NCBI GenBank assembly: GCA_018857735.1
Contig: JABMCL010002046.1
Location: 445,001 to 509,000 of the forward strand
Direction: 5' to 3'
Length of the DNA stretch: 64,000 nucleotides
Source of the DNA: Alviniconcha marisindica
Lineage: Eukaryota > Mollusca > Gastropoda > Provannidae
The position numbers were made by a program, and so were the translations under genes. Positions 51,004 to 52,614 of the stretch are shown here, piece by piece. Numbering within the stretch: the stretch's first letter is position 1; each line of letters begins with the position of its first letter. The notes below the pieces were generated by a model. That model was not told the DNA's origin, did no database searches, and was given only the letters and a program-made list of their open reading frames with translations.

Positions 51004-52614
51004 CCTGCTTGCATGTTGCTGTCAGTAAGGAGGCAGAGACTGATTCAGAATGATGGTTTGTGGTTTTGAGCTGTGACGGCTGAAAAAGAAGAGGCTTTTC
51101 TCTGAAGGGGATTGGACTTGAAGGTTCCATTGTGGAAAGGTTGTTTGTCATTGAGAACTGAAGGTGACCTTGGCATCACATGTCAGTCAGTGTTGGAAGG
51201 TATTGAGTAAACCTGCTTTACAGCACAAATCAAGTCGGCATACCTTAATCATCCCTCGCAGGGCAGTTCAGCTAACTGCTAATTATGCACGTTAATTTAA
51301 AAAAGTGAAGTTTAGCTGACATGAATAACATTGTAATTGACGGGAACCACACTTCTTTACGTGGAAAGTACTGCAGTGTGCATGCAATATTTAAAAACAA
51401 AAACAACAACTGTTTGGTGTTAAAATGAAAGAAACTCTTGCCAGTTTTCCTGTAAAACCCCACGTGTGCTTCAGCGTGCTGTCCATGTCCCAAACGGACA
51501 TAAACCATGTGTCGCCCGGCCAGCTGCACAACCAGGTGCAGCGAGAGAAGCAGGAGCGCGCTCACATCCTGACCCTGAACCAAGAGCTCGATCGATCTGT
51601 AGGTGGCTCTGCCTGTCAGTGTCCGTCAGTCTGATGCAGGTGAGAATATGTGCTGTCAGTCAGTCAGTCCCTCAGTCAAGAAGGCTGCAGGTGAGAATTG
51701 GTACAGTCAGTCAGTTAAGAAATCTGCAGGTGAGAATCTGTGCTGTCAGTCAATCAGTCAGTCAGTCAGTCAAGAAAGCTGCAGGTGAGAATTGATACAT
51801 GACAGTCAGTCAAGAAATCTGCAGGTGAAAATCGGTACAGTCAGTCAGTCAAGAAGGCTGCAGGTGAGAATCGATACAGTTAGTCAGTCAAGAAATCTGT
51901 AGGTGAGAATTGGTACAGTCAGTCAGTCAAGAAATCTGCAGGTGAGAATGGATACATGACAGTCTGTCAGTCAAGAAGCTGTAGGTGAAAATTGATACAG
52001 TCAGTCAGTTAAGAAAGCTGCAGGTGAGAATTGATACATGACAGTCAGTCAGTCAAGAAGCTGCAGGTGAAAATTGGTACGCTCAGTCAGTCAAACACGG
52101 TTGCAGTTAAGAATCTGTTCAGTTGGTCAAGACAACTGCAGGTGAGGATCTGATCAGTCAAGAATGTTTATTAAGTTGACTAGATGCACAAAAGAAAAAA
52201 CGAGCAGAAGGGGTTGTGGTGGGATTTAGACAGGGTTAATCAGGATAGGCATGTGACAGAAGTGGACACTCTCACTCAAAACGCTTGAAGATGTGTGCCC
52301 AGGCATGCATTTTGAAAGAGTAACTGGGGGGGGGGGGGGGGGGGAATAGTAGCTAACACACTGGTACAGAACAAGTGAAGCTGCATGCAAGTAACCTTTT
52401 CTTATTATGCAGTGCAGAATCTGATCCTGCGGGCACAGCAGACCTCACTTGTGTTTTGTGTACTTAGGATGAACAACTTTGTGTTCCAGCGGAAAGAAGA
52501 AAGACCTGGTCCGGTGGTCAGATCGCAGATATCAAGGCGCAGTACGAGGCGGAGCTGGCGGGGAGTCCAGGCCAGTCTGACAGAGTAGCTCGCCAGGCCA
52601 ACGTCCTGCTCTGA
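5..52614 (+). CDS. PLEKHA7: WW-PH domain protein, PLEKHA5/6/7 family (27 exons, 5' end outside window)
   Basis: Spliced gene read from phase-compatible exons, each with AG acceptor and GT donor. Order of domains: end of WW1, WW2, PH, long disordered region, coiled coil, basic stretch, disordered tail; about 2,075 residues in view. Family knowledge: PLEKHA5/6/7 bind phosphoinositides through PH; their WW pair binds PDZD11; PLEKHA7 sits at the zonula adherens with p120-catenin. Seen here: WW2 core [21 protein letters not shown] signature [10 protein letters not shown], and [20 protein letters not shown] opening the coiled coil. The protein is much longer than vertebrate members mainly because of huge disordered exons. 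Invertebrates usually have one gene for the trio, so the symbol is nominal. The start codon and N-terminal half of WW1 lie left of the window. One junction (47950 to 51475) is out of phase and unresolved. Confidence 0.9.
82..1209. other. Start of intron 1, AT-rich, nothing recognised
   Basis: AT-rich and CpG-poor; only a short GT run near 1105-1120. No coding or RNA feature seen. Confidence 0.6.
1210..1687 (-). mobile_element. tRNA-derived SINE, family 1, copy 1 (full length)
   Basis: Read on the minus strand it opens with a tRNA-like head: GGGGTAGCTCAGTGGTTAGA (A box) and GGTTCGAATCC (B box) with CAT in the anticodon position. A body of about 400 bp follows and the 3' end runs TATATAAGCGATCATC into ATCA repeats. 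Near-identical to 8018-8492 and related to 23190-23545. Confidence 0.82.
1741..2250. repeat. Minisatellite, about 55-60 bp unit, about 9 copies
   Basis: Units contain TTTAAGACAAACTGGCTAGG then ACCAAC and a CAAA/CCAA-rich spacer of variable length. A two-unit block recurs almost exactly (about 1886-1980 and 2050-2145), so a higher-order duplication is present. Confidence 0.85.
2251..4924. other. Intron 1, AT-rich and CpG-poor, microsatellites only
   Basis: Besides the microsatellites at 2658-3602 there is a poly-G run at about 4766-4780. No exon with matching phase seen. Confidence 0.55.
2658..3602. repeat. Microsatellites (CA)n, (CT)n and (CTGT)n
   Basis: CA at 2660-2690 and 3423-3488, CTGT at 3505-3562, CT at 2720-2738 and 3562-3602. 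Between them only AT-rich, non-coding sequence. Confidence 0.9.
4925..5506 (+). promoter_or_regulatory. Candidate internal promoter and non-coding first exon in intron 1
   Basis: CpG density jumps at about 4.92 kb. GATAAAAG at 5143-5150 lies about 24 nt before an initiator-like TCAGTT (5167-5172), and a consensus donor GTAAGT sits at 5501-5506, giving a possible first exon of about 330 nt. The frame leading into WW2 has no ATG in this exon, so it would be non-coding or use a downstream start. Purely sequence-based; needs transcript ends. Confidence 0.28.
5912..5981. repeat. Microsatellite (GT)n, about 35 repeats
   Basis: Uninterrupted TG/GT tract in the CpG-rich part of intron 1. Confidence 0.95.
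7288..7370. repeat. Dispersed repeat R3, copy 1
   Basis: Segment with TTAATGTCCTCGGATGTCAG and GACATATTAGGGACAAGC recurs in inverted orientation at about 11302-11398. Both are in the CpG-rich part of intron 1. Confidence 0.6.
8018..8492 (-). mobile_element. tRNA-derived SINE, family 1, copy 2 (full length)
   Basis: Same head, body and ATCA-repeat tail as the copy at 1210-1687, only a few differences (for example a longer T tract near 8120). Same orientation, antisense to the host gene. High identity points to recent activity. Confidence 0.82.
9115..9201. repeat. Microsatellite (AC)n followed by (CG)10
   Basis: AC tract to about 9167, a short interruption, then ACACACACACGCGCGCG ending at 9201. 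Alternating purine-pyrimidine throughout, a Z-DNA-prone sequence. Confidence 0.95.
9850..10030. repeat. Minisatellite, about 65-70 bp unit, 3 copies
   Basis: Three copies of GTCCTACGATTTCCAAAGGG followed by a TTCTGTATAGTAAATG segment, 80-90% alike by eye. Confidence 0.7.
10502..10730. mobile_element. piggyBac-like MITE, copy 1 (229 bp)
   Basis: Flanked by TTAA on both sides (10498-10501 and 10731-10734). Left end CCCCTTCACTGTCCC, right end reads CCACTTCACTGCC on the minus strand. No transposase inside. TTAA duplication and a CCC-starting inverted repeat are typical of piggyBac-type elements. A second copy is at 59498-59722. Confidence 0.78.
10807..10911. repeat. Microsatellite (GC)7(CA)n, about 45 CA repeats
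   Basis: GC block 10807-10820 joins a CA tract to 10911. It starts about 75 bp after the first MITE copy. Confidence 0.95.
11302..11398. repeat. Dispersed repeat R3, copy 2 (inverted)
   Basis: Contains GCTTGTCCCTAATATGTCAA and CTGACATCTGAGGACATTAA, the reverse complement of the 7288-7370 core, and a GGACGTAAAAC segment matching the other end. Confidence 0.6.
11565..11745. repeat. Direct duplication, about 88 bp, two copies
   Basis: TGGGGTACGTACGGCACGCA and CCGTCACATCTCC occur twice, 88 bp apart, in the CpG-rich part of intron 1. Confidence 0.75.
11901..12585. repeat. 67-bp tandem satellite, about 10 copies
   Basis: Units starting CTTCTAGTTTGGTATCGCCC begin at 11901, 11968, 12035, 12102, 12169, 12236, 12303, 12370, 12437, 12500 and (partial) 12567. 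Copies are almost identical; the one at 12437 is 4 bp short at its end. Each ends GGGCGTTAAACACCAAGTTA and ACTTACTT. Related single copies lie at 22714-22766 (+) and 44013-44069 (-). Confidence 0.92.
12791..12853. repeat. Microsatellite (GT)n
   Basis: About 31 GT repeats. Confidence 0.95.
13989..14066. repeat. Microsatellite (CA)n with one interruption
   Basis: CA tract broken once by CACCACA near 14013. Confidence 0.95.
14925..15019. repeat. Compound microsatellite (GT)n(GA)n
   Basis: GT to 14966, then about 26 GA repeats. Marks roughly the right end of the CpG-rich part of intron 1. Confidence 0.95.
16467..16549. repeat. Direct duplication, 39 bp, two copies
   Basis: AACAGAATAAGAAGAGAAGG then TATCTTGGATAGAGGGGAT occurs twice in a row. 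Confidence 0.75.
16650..16711. repeat. Microsatellite (GT)n
   Basis: About 31 GT repeats in the CpG-poor part of intron 1. Confidence 0.95.
18387..18452. repeat. Microsatellite (GA)n
   Basis: GA tract with one AAAG interruption near 18442. Confidence 0.95.
18806..18950. repeat. Minisatellite, 27-bp unit, about 5 copies
   Basis: Unit AAGTGTTAAAGAAATCAGAG plus ACACACT, one copy truncated near 18880. An outlying copy lies at 19238-19275. Confidence 0.8.
19302..19355. mobile_element. Dispersed repeat R2, copy 1
   Basis: GTTA repeats followed by GATTTTAACATCTGGCCAAC and CACAGGATCACCTCAGGATG. Same family as 22436-22495, 24213-24280 and 42277-42335. On the minus strand it ends GTTAAAATC plus AACT repeats, like a retroposon 3' tail. 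Confidence 0.6.
19697..19754 (+). CDS. PLEKHA7: Exon: N-terminal half of WW domain 2
   Basis: Acceptor GTGCAG ends at 19696; donor GTGAGT starts at 19755. Entry phase 1 matches the 5-81 exon (G+GT gives Gly). Reads [19 protein letters not shown], including the first WW tryptophan and the YF core of strand 2. About 19.6 kb of intron precedes it. Confidence 0.93.
19905..20385. repeat. Minisatellite, 29-bp unit, about 16 copies
   Basis: Unit CAGCATGGCTGGTTCATGTG plus CCTGTGTCT. Because the unit has no stop in any forward frame and 29 is not a multiple of 3, all three forward frames stay open; these are not taken as genes. Lies about 150 bp after the first WW2 exon. Confidence 0.9.
20386..21963. 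other. Rest of WW2-splitting intron
   Basis: Short GT tracts at 20600-20625; otherwise AT-rich unique sequence. Nothing else seen. Confidence 0.5.
21964..22044 (+). CDS. PLEKHA7: Exon: C-terminal half of WW domain 2
   Basis: Acceptor TTTCAG ends 21963, donor GTTGGT at 22045. Completes the Asp codon and reads [20 protein letters not shown] followed by five prolines. The usual second tryptophan is replaced by Phe (TTF), as in WW2 of vertebrate relatives where this position is also not Trp. Exit phase 2. Confidence 0.92.
22436..22495. mobile_element. Dispersed repeat R2, copy 2
   Basis: GTGA repeats, then TTTTAAAGTCCTGCCAACCA and CAGGGTCACATCAGGATGA. Best-preserved copy with 24213-24280. Confidence 0.6.
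22714..22766 (+). mobile_element. Single dispersed copy of the 67-bp repeat (retroposon-tail-like)
   Basis: Reads ACCCTCATGG, GGGCATTAAAAACCATTTAC and TTACTTAC, the same order as the satellite unit at 11901. Ends in a short ACTT repeat as retroposon tails do. Confidence 0.55.
22861..22926 (+). CDS. PLEKHA7: Exon: linker between WW2 and PH
   Basis: Acceptor TGTTTCAG ends 22860, donor GTAGGC at 22927. Entry and exit phase 2. Polar Ser/Pro/Arg-rich linker ([16 protein letters not shown]...). Phase 2 on both sides means it could be skipped without shifting frame. Confidence 0.85.
22955..23150. repeat. Direct duplication, about 100 bp, with internal inverted AGCCCACTGGGCT motif
   Basis: AAAATGAAAAATA, AAAAGTAGC, CTGGGCT and GAAGTTCRTTCTCAGCCCAG occur twice in the same order. 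CpG in copy 1 (CGCGAAGTTCG) is TTTGAAGTTCA in copy 2, consistent with methylation-driven decay. Confidence 0.75.
23190..23545 (-). mobile_element. tRNA-derived SINE, family 1, copy 3 (old, head missing)
   Basis: Matches the body and 3' part of family 1 (CACTGAAGTGGTGTACTTAC region, the GCCACATGAAACTGCTGCC region) with many CpG-to-TpG/CpA changes; the tRNA head is absent or unrecognisable, so it is 5'-truncated or decayed. A G tract interrupts it at 23491-23502. Confidence 0.72.
23907..23979 (+). CDS. PLEKHA7: Exon: start of PH domain
   Basis: Acceptor TTTCAG ends 23906, donor GTGAGT at 23980. Basic linker then [10 protein letters not shown], which is beta strand 1 of the PH domain. Exit phase 0. 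Confidence 0.93.
24213..24280. mobile_element. Dispersed repeat R2, copy 3
   Basis: TAG repeats, then TTGGATTTTAACGTCCTGTC and CACAGGGTCACCTCATGATG. A minisatellite begins about 65 bp downstream (24347). Confidence 0.6.
24347..24740. repeat. Minisatellite with poly-G spacers, 60-78 bp unit, about 6 copies
   Basis: Units GCATACCTACTTGAAATAAG followed by a TAACTGTGGACAAATGATTT segment, separated by G runs of 7 to about 20. Sits between two PH-domain exons. Confidence 0.85.
24889..24964 (+). CDS. PLEKHA7: Exon: PH domain, phosphoinositide-binding loop
   Basis: Acceptor TTCTTCAG ends 24888, donor GTAAGT at 24965. Reads [20 protein letters not shown] then LFIYK. The basic K-x2-K-R-R-W run lies in the beta1-beta2 loop and strand 2 that contact inositol phosphates in this family. 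Exit phase 1. Confidence 0.95.
24965..25334. other. Intron within PH domain
   Basis: GT tract at about 25005-25034 and short C runs near 25205-25256. Nothing else seen. Confidence 0.5.
25335..25435 (+). CDS. PLEKHA7: Exon: PH domain core strands
   Basis: Acceptor GTACAG ends 25334, donor GTAGGT at 25436. Reads [19 protein letters not shown] then [14 protein letters not shown]. The LGS-LLPSY strand and TSED...FAFK segment are typical of PLEKHA5/7 PH domains. Entry phase 1, exit phase 0. Confidence 0.95.
25436..25955. other. Intron within PH domain, with G homopolymer
   Basis: Purine-rich stretch (AGAGAG) leading to a run of about 25 G at 25847-25871, then the 38-bp array. Confidence 0.55.
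25956..26107. repeat. Minisatellite, 38-bp unit, 4 exact copies next to a splice acceptor
   Basis: Units start at 25956, 25994, 26032 and 26070 (TTGCTTTGTCATTGCATCAA then CTGAAGTAACACTGGTTC). A fifth partial copy (TTGCT at 26108) forms part of the tract in front of the acceptor at 26125. Confidence 0.92.
26126..26235 (+). CDS. PLEKHA7: Exon: end of PH domain and C-terminal helix
   Basis: Acceptor GGCAG ends 26125, donor GTAAGT at 26236. Reads [20 protein letters not shown] followed by [11 protein letters not shown]. The invariant tryptophan of the PH C-terminal helix is present. Exit phase 2. The intron just upstream ends in four 38-bp repeats that run into the polypyrimidine tract. Confidence 0.95.
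26236..27340. other. Intron after PH domain
   Basis: CA tract 26636-26667, G run 26699-26714, direct duplication at 26739-26865. A well-formed acceptor/donor pair at 27244-27286 would add 43 nt and shift frame (see rejected). Confidence 0.5.
26739..26865. repeat. Direct duplication, about 63 bp
   Basis: AGAATTTGAAATCACTTGTG, GCATTGTTTG and GAGGTGAGTTTTACA occur twice in the same order. Confidence 0.75.
27341..28775 (+). CDS. PLEKHA7: Exon: 478-residue disordered region
   Basis: Acceptor TTTTGCAG ends 27340, donor GTGAGT at 28776; 1,435 nt with no stop in this frame. Composition is Pro/Ser/Gly/Arg/Gln-rich with repeated RGS, DPR and SR patterns and many SP sites, expected to be unstructured. 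The last 80 residues look more constrained: [20 protein letters not shown] then an amphipathic stretch ([15 protein letters not shown]). GC and CpG content are higher than in the introns. An unusually large exon for this family. Entry phase 2, exit phase 0. Confidence 0.93.
28799..29345. repeat. G-rich minisatellite, about 100-bp unit, 4 diverged copies
   Basis: Units contain GTTGGGGTGGAAGTAGAGTG and GGGAAGGTGTGCACAGACAT with G runs of 11 to 19. Fills the start of the intron after the 478-residue exon. Confidence 0.8.
29787..30165 (+). CDS. PLEKHA7: Exon: disordered region, Ser/Arg-rich
   Basis: Acceptor TTCTTCCAG ends 29786, donor GTGAGT at 30166. Begins [20 protein letters not shown] and carries several S-D and R-R-S/T sites ([10 protein letters not shown]). 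The last part ([20 protein letters not shown]) looks helical. Entry phase 0, exit phase 1. Confidence 0.92.
30166..31686. other. Intron with hAT-like element
   Basis: Apart from the element at 30513-30933, AT-rich unique sequence; a near-repeat of CATTTCTTCAG...ATTGTATTTCA occurs twice at about 31570-31660. Confidence 0.5.
30513..30933. mobile_element. hAT-like non-autonomous element (421 bp)
   Basis: Starts CAGGGTTCGTACCG and ends in TTCGAACCCTG, giving an inverted repeat CAGGGTTCGWAC. Inner ends carry the GTCTGGAAA / TTTTCCAGGTCTGG type repeats seen in known hAT-type elements. No clean 8-bp target duplication is visible, and no transposase. Lies in the intron between 30165 and 31687. Confidence 0.55.
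31687..32817 (+). CDS. PLEKHA7: Exon: 376-residue disordered region with short conserved-looking motifs
   Basis: Acceptor ATCCGCAG ends 31686; donor GTTAGC at 32818. Mostly polar and Pro/Ser-rich with islands such as [19 protein letters not shown] and [18 protein letters not shown]. The frame continues past the donor into an in-frame TAG at 32821-32823, so failure to splice here would give a truncated protein ending KLKG without the coiled coil. Spliced to 35759 the phase (1) fits. Confidence 0.9.
32818..35758. other. Intron, 2.9 kb, T-rich, possible alternative 3' end
   Basis: In-frame TAG just inside the donor. Strongly T-rich; pyrimidine tract of about 85 nt at 34727-34812. No clear AATAAA found, only ATTAAA at about 33773. 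A shorter isoform ending here is possible but unsupported. Confidence 0.45.
33310..33515. repeat. Minisatellite, about 70-80 bp unit, 3 diverged copies
   Basis: Three copies of TTCTGGACTC-type segments followed by CTTCAGTTTATTT and CTTCCTC. Confidence 0.55.
35759..35832 (+). CDS. PLEKHA7: Exon: acidic linker before the coiled coil
   Basis: Acceptor TTGACAG ends 35758, donor GTTAGT at 35833. Reads [20 protein letters not shown] then NEVL. Entry phase 1, exit phase 0. Confidence 0.88.
35833..36312. other. Intron with (GT)n and C homopolymer
   Basis: GT tracts 35850-35950; run of about 27 C at 36001-36027 followed by CA repeats. Confidence 0.6.
36313..36396 (+). CDS. PLEKHA7: Exon: start of conserved helical region
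   Basis: Acceptor TTCCACAG ends 36312, donor GTAAAT at 36397. Reads [20 protein letters not shown] then [15 protein letters not shown] joins HDELV of the next exon to give a stretch strongly typical of the PLEKHA5/6/7 coiled-coil start. Phase 0 on both sides. Confidence 0.93.
36650..36885. repeat. Direct duplication with (CA)n, two copies
   Basis: CATGCACACGCATGTCAATA then GGACRGCATGAAGAGGTGAG occurs at about 36689-36730 and 36839-36880, each preceded by a CA tract. Confidence 0.8.
36952..37175. repeat. Direct duplication, about 110 bp, two copies
   Basis: GTAGCTGGTCTCACTTTGGT, GATGACTGAAGAGCTTTTCA and TGATGCTTTGTTTCCTG occur twice in the same order. Confidence 0.85.
37426..37550 (+). CDS. 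PLEKHA7: Exon: coiled coil, HDELVLLL segment
   Basis: Acceptor CCAATAG ends 37425, donor GTGAGT at 37551. Reads [20 protein letters not shown] and on through [18 protein letters not shown]; heptad-like hydrophobic spacing. Entry phase 0, exit phase 2. Confidence 0.95.
37584..37790. repeat. Compound microsatellite (GT)n and (GTTT)n
   Basis: GT blocks at 37584-37626, 37658-37732 and 37741-37760, then GTTT to about 37788. Starts 33 bp after the donor of exon 37426-37550. Confidence 0.93.
38408..38504 (+). CDS. PLEKHA7: Exon: coiled coil
   Basis: Acceptor CCCTCCAG ends 38407, behind a run of about 20 cytosines; donor GTGAGC at 38505. Reads [20 protein letters not shown] then [12 protein letters not shown]. 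Followed immediately by about 1 kb of G-rich repeats. Confidence 0.92.
38505..39520. repeat. G-rich minisatellite array, about 1 kb
   Basis: Diverged units around TTATTTGGGAATGGGAGTGT plus TGAGGAAGAAGGGG, repeated more than 20 times with G on the coding strand. Starts at the donor of the 38408-38504 exon. Many runs of three or more G, so G-quadruplexes are possible. Confidence 0.88.
39975..40076 (+). CDS. PLEKHA7: Exon: [12 protein letters not shown] segment
   Basis: Acceptor TTGACAG ends 39974, donor GTCAGG at 40077; phase 0 on both sides. Reads [20 protein letters not shown] then [14 protein letters not shown]. Its 3' half with donor recurs at 40163-40214 and a diverged 5' half at about 40602-40650. 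Confidence 0.92.
40088..40552. repeat. Complex (GT)n/(GA)n region
   Basis: GT blocks at 40088-40141, 40216-40262 and 40486-40550 with GA/GAGT blocks between. A block with GCACATGTACATGTGCATGG occurs twice (40336 and 40462). Contains the exon copy at 40163-40214. Confidence 0.92.
40163..40214 (+). pseudogene. Exact copy of 3' half of exon 39975-40076 with donor
   Basis: Identical to 40037-40088: GGTGGGGACAACCTCATGCT through AGTATAGAAAGGTCAGGCAA. It has the donor but no acceptor, so it should not act as an exon by itself. Surrounded by GT repeats. Confidence 0.85.
40602..40652 (+). pseudogene. Diverged copy of 5' half of exon 39975-40076
   Basis: CTGATTAATCCTGTGGACAG and GGAAGTCTGTACAG match the exon's CTGATCAACCTTGTGGACAA and GGAAGTCTGTACGG. 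One-base gap breaks the frame. Confidence 0.7.
40862..40996 (+). CDS. PLEKHA7: Exon: helical region, [18 protein letters not shown]
   Basis: Acceptor GTGTTCAG ends 40861, donor GTAAGG at 40997. 45 codons; ends in the acidic helix [16 protein letters not shown]. Phase 0 on both sides. Confidence 0.93.
41348..41428 (+). CDS. PLEKHA7: Exon: coiled coil
   Basis: Acceptor TGTGCAG ends 41347, donor GTAAGG at 41429. Reads [20 protein letters not shown] then SSFREDK; regular Leu spacing. Phase 0 on both sides. Confidence 0.93.
41429..41936. other. Intron in coiled-coil region
   Basis: GT tract at 41757-41786 only. Confidence 0.5.
41937..42086 (+). CDS. PLEKHA7: Exon: coiled coil
   Basis: Acceptor CTCCTGCAG ends 41936, donor GTAGGC at 42087. 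Reads [20 protein letters not shown] followed by [20 protein letters not shown]. Phase 0 on both sides. Confidence 0.94.
42277..42335. mobile_element. Dispersed repeat R2, copy 4
   Basis: TTGGATCTTAATGTTCTGCC then CATACAGAGTCATCTCAGGA. The 33-bp minisatellite starts within about 10 bp downstream, as a different minisatellite does after the copy at 24213. Confidence 0.5.
42345..42712. repeat. Minisatellite, 33-bp unit, about 11 copies
   Basis: Unit ACTGGTTGAAAAGAACAGGA plus TCACCTTGTCCTC. The 33-bp length keeps a frame open with an 11-residue peptide repeat; not taken as coding. Confidence 0.92.
42750..43366. repeat. Minisatellite, 41-bp unit, about 15 copies
   Basis: Unit GTCAGTGCGCTATCCCATGG plus TAAACCTGTCCCAAACAGAAT. 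Variants alternate GCGCTAT and GCACTGT, so at least two unit types are interspersed. Starts about 40 bp after the 33-bp array. Confidence 0.93.
43436..43543 (+). CDS. PLEKHA7: Exon: end of coiled coil with RSKSAP site
   Basis: Acceptor TTTGTGCAG ends 43435, donor GTAAGA at 43544. Reads [20 protein letters not shown] ending [16 protein letters not shown] fits the mode-1 14-3-3 pattern RSxSxP. Phase 0 on both sides. Confidence 0.93.
43544..44196. other. Intron with G homopolymer
   Basis: Run of about 24 G at 43944-43967, and the inverted 67-bp-repeat relative at 44013-44069. Confidence 0.55.
44013..44069 (-). mobile_element. Single dispersed copy of the 67-bp repeat, inverted
   Basis: On the minus strand reads ATCGCCCTGATATAACCA, then GGCATAAAACACCAATTTAC, matching the satellite unit with a diverged middle. 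Confidence 0.6.
44197..44353 (+). CDS. PLEKHA7: Exon: last coiled-coil segment
   Basis: Acceptor TTTTGTACAG ends 44196, donor GTGAGT at 44354. Reads [20 protein letters not shown] followed by [20 protein letters not shown]. Entry phase 0, exit phase 1. Confidence 0.93.
44628..44800 (+). CDS. PLEKHA7: Exon: polar linker
   Basis: Acceptor TTTCTGTCAG ends 44627; donor GTGGGG at 44801 chosen because exit phase 0 fits the next exon and the reading frame becomes low-complexity beyond it. Includes [20 protein letters not shown] and a Ser/Pro-rich end. Confidence 0.85.
44846..44993. repeat. Direct duplication, about 73 bp, two copies
   Basis: AACAACAACATGCCAG, TTCTCAAATCAAAGCTTTAG and ACAAACAAATAAATAGAC occur twice in a row. 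Confidence 0.88.
45040..45318 (+). repeat. Duplicated intron end including a splice acceptor
   Basis: The segment AATGGATCTTGTTGCCTCC with CCCAG before the exon at 45319 is matched 179 bp upstream by AATGGATTTTGTTGCCTCC with TTTTCAG (acceptor-like AG at 45138-45139). AGCATGTGA segments further left also match. Confidence 0.75.
45319..45412 (+). CDS. PLEKHA7: Exon: acidic segment [18 protein letters not shown]
   Basis: Acceptor CTTCCCAG ends 45318, donor GTCAGT at 45413. Reads [20 protein letters not shown] and on to DNTKRFYG. Copies of its 3' end with donor follow in the intron (45479-45815), and a copy of its acceptor region precedes it (about 45105-45139). Entry phase 0, exit phase 1. Confidence 0.92.
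45388..45835 (+). repeat. Tandem copies of the exon end plus donor of exon 45319-45412
   Basis: GACAACACCAAGCGCTTTTA plus TGGTCAGTGG at the true exon end recurs as diverged copies near 45485, 45577, 45685 (poor) and 45772, each with a TTTATGGTC-type donor region and a following TACCTGTAG segment. Confidence 0.8.
46253..46386 (+). CDS. PLEKHA7: Exon: conserved basic region [16 protein letters not shown]
   Basis: Acceptor TGTTCAG ends 46252, donor GTATGT at 46387. Joined to the previous exon it reads [20 protein letters not shown] then a highly charged [14 protein letters not shown] helix, matching the basic region after the coiled coil in vertebrate PLEKHA5/6/7. Entry phase 1, exit phase 0. 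Confidence 0.93.
46387..47092. other. Intron, nothing recognised
   Basis: No repeat array or homopolymer of note; ordinary intron. Confidence 0.5.
47093..47950 (+). CDS. PLEKHA7: Exon: 286-residue disordered region with KPFxSExALN repeat
   Basis: Acceptor TATTCCAG ends 47092, donor GTGAGT at 47951; 858 nt without stop. Begins [20 protein letters not shown]. Contains [10 protein letters not shown] (a second RSxSxP site) and twin motifs [10 protein letters not shown] and [10 protein letters not shown]. Ends [10 protein letters not shown], exit phase 0, which does not fit the next recognised exon (entry phase 2). Confidence 0.9.
49136..49435. repeat. Minisatellite, about 70 bp unit, 4-5 copies
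   Basis: Units of ACTGTAAGGTTG, TTTTCTCAGAATRAGATG and GTACTTCCTGTCCACAT. Each unit carries a TTTTCTCAG acceptor-like site. Confidence 0.78.
49440..49658. repeat. Microsatellite (CTGT)n(CTCTGT)n(CT)n
   Basis: About 220 bp of pyrimidine-rich repeat ending in about 35 CT repeats and CTCCAG at 49654-49660. Confidence 0.95.
50935..51001. repeat. Microsatellite (GA)n
   Basis: About 33 GA repeats. Confidence 0.95.
51475..51598 (+). CDS. PLEKHA7: Exon: helical segment near C-terminus (boundaries tentative)
   Basis: Acceptor TGCTTCAG ends 51474. The protein-like frame ([20 protein letters not shown] then [20 protein letters not shown]) needs entry phase 2. Donor is either GTAGGT at 51599 (phase 0) or GTGGCT at 51603 (phase 1); each has a matching acceptor downstream. 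A CAG at 51522-51524 would allow a phase-0 start at LHNQ without a missing exon, but behind a weak pyrimidine tract. Confidence 0.7.
51633..52160 (+). repeat. Minisatellite, about 40-45 bp unit, about 12 copies, each with a CAGGTGAG-type donor
   Basis: Units AAGAAATCTGCAGGTGAGAA followed by TTGATACA and GTCAGTCAGTCA. Begins 35 bp after the proposed donor of exon 51475-51598, whose junction (GATCTGTAGGTGG) resembles the unit's ATCTGTAGGTGAG. Confidence 0.88.
52468..52614 (+). CDS. PLEKHA7: Terminal coding exon with stop codon
   Basis: Acceptor TGTACTTAG ends 52467 after a T-rich tract; frame reads [20 protein letters not shown] then [16 protein letters not shown] and ends ARQANVLL with TGA at 52612-52614. 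An alternative acceptor, GTTCCAG ending 52489, would fit the alternative donor at 51603 and remove seven residues. The last residues V-L-L fit a class II PDZ ligand (inference). The stop-codon segment is repeated downstream. Confidence 0.68.
   Translation, partial: DEQLCVPAERRKTWSGGQIADIKAQYEAELAGSPGQSDRVARQANVLL

Larger units (their letters stand above)
47951..51474. other. 3.5-kb interval that should hold a missed exon
   Basis: Entry phase 0 and required exit phase 2 mean a coding exon with length 3n+2 is expected, unless the acceptor of the next exon is wrong. Candidates examined: 50673-50710 (38 nt, fits phase, poor protein-like quality) and 49423-49442 (20 nt, inside a repeat). G run at 49790-49803. 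Confidence 0.5.
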
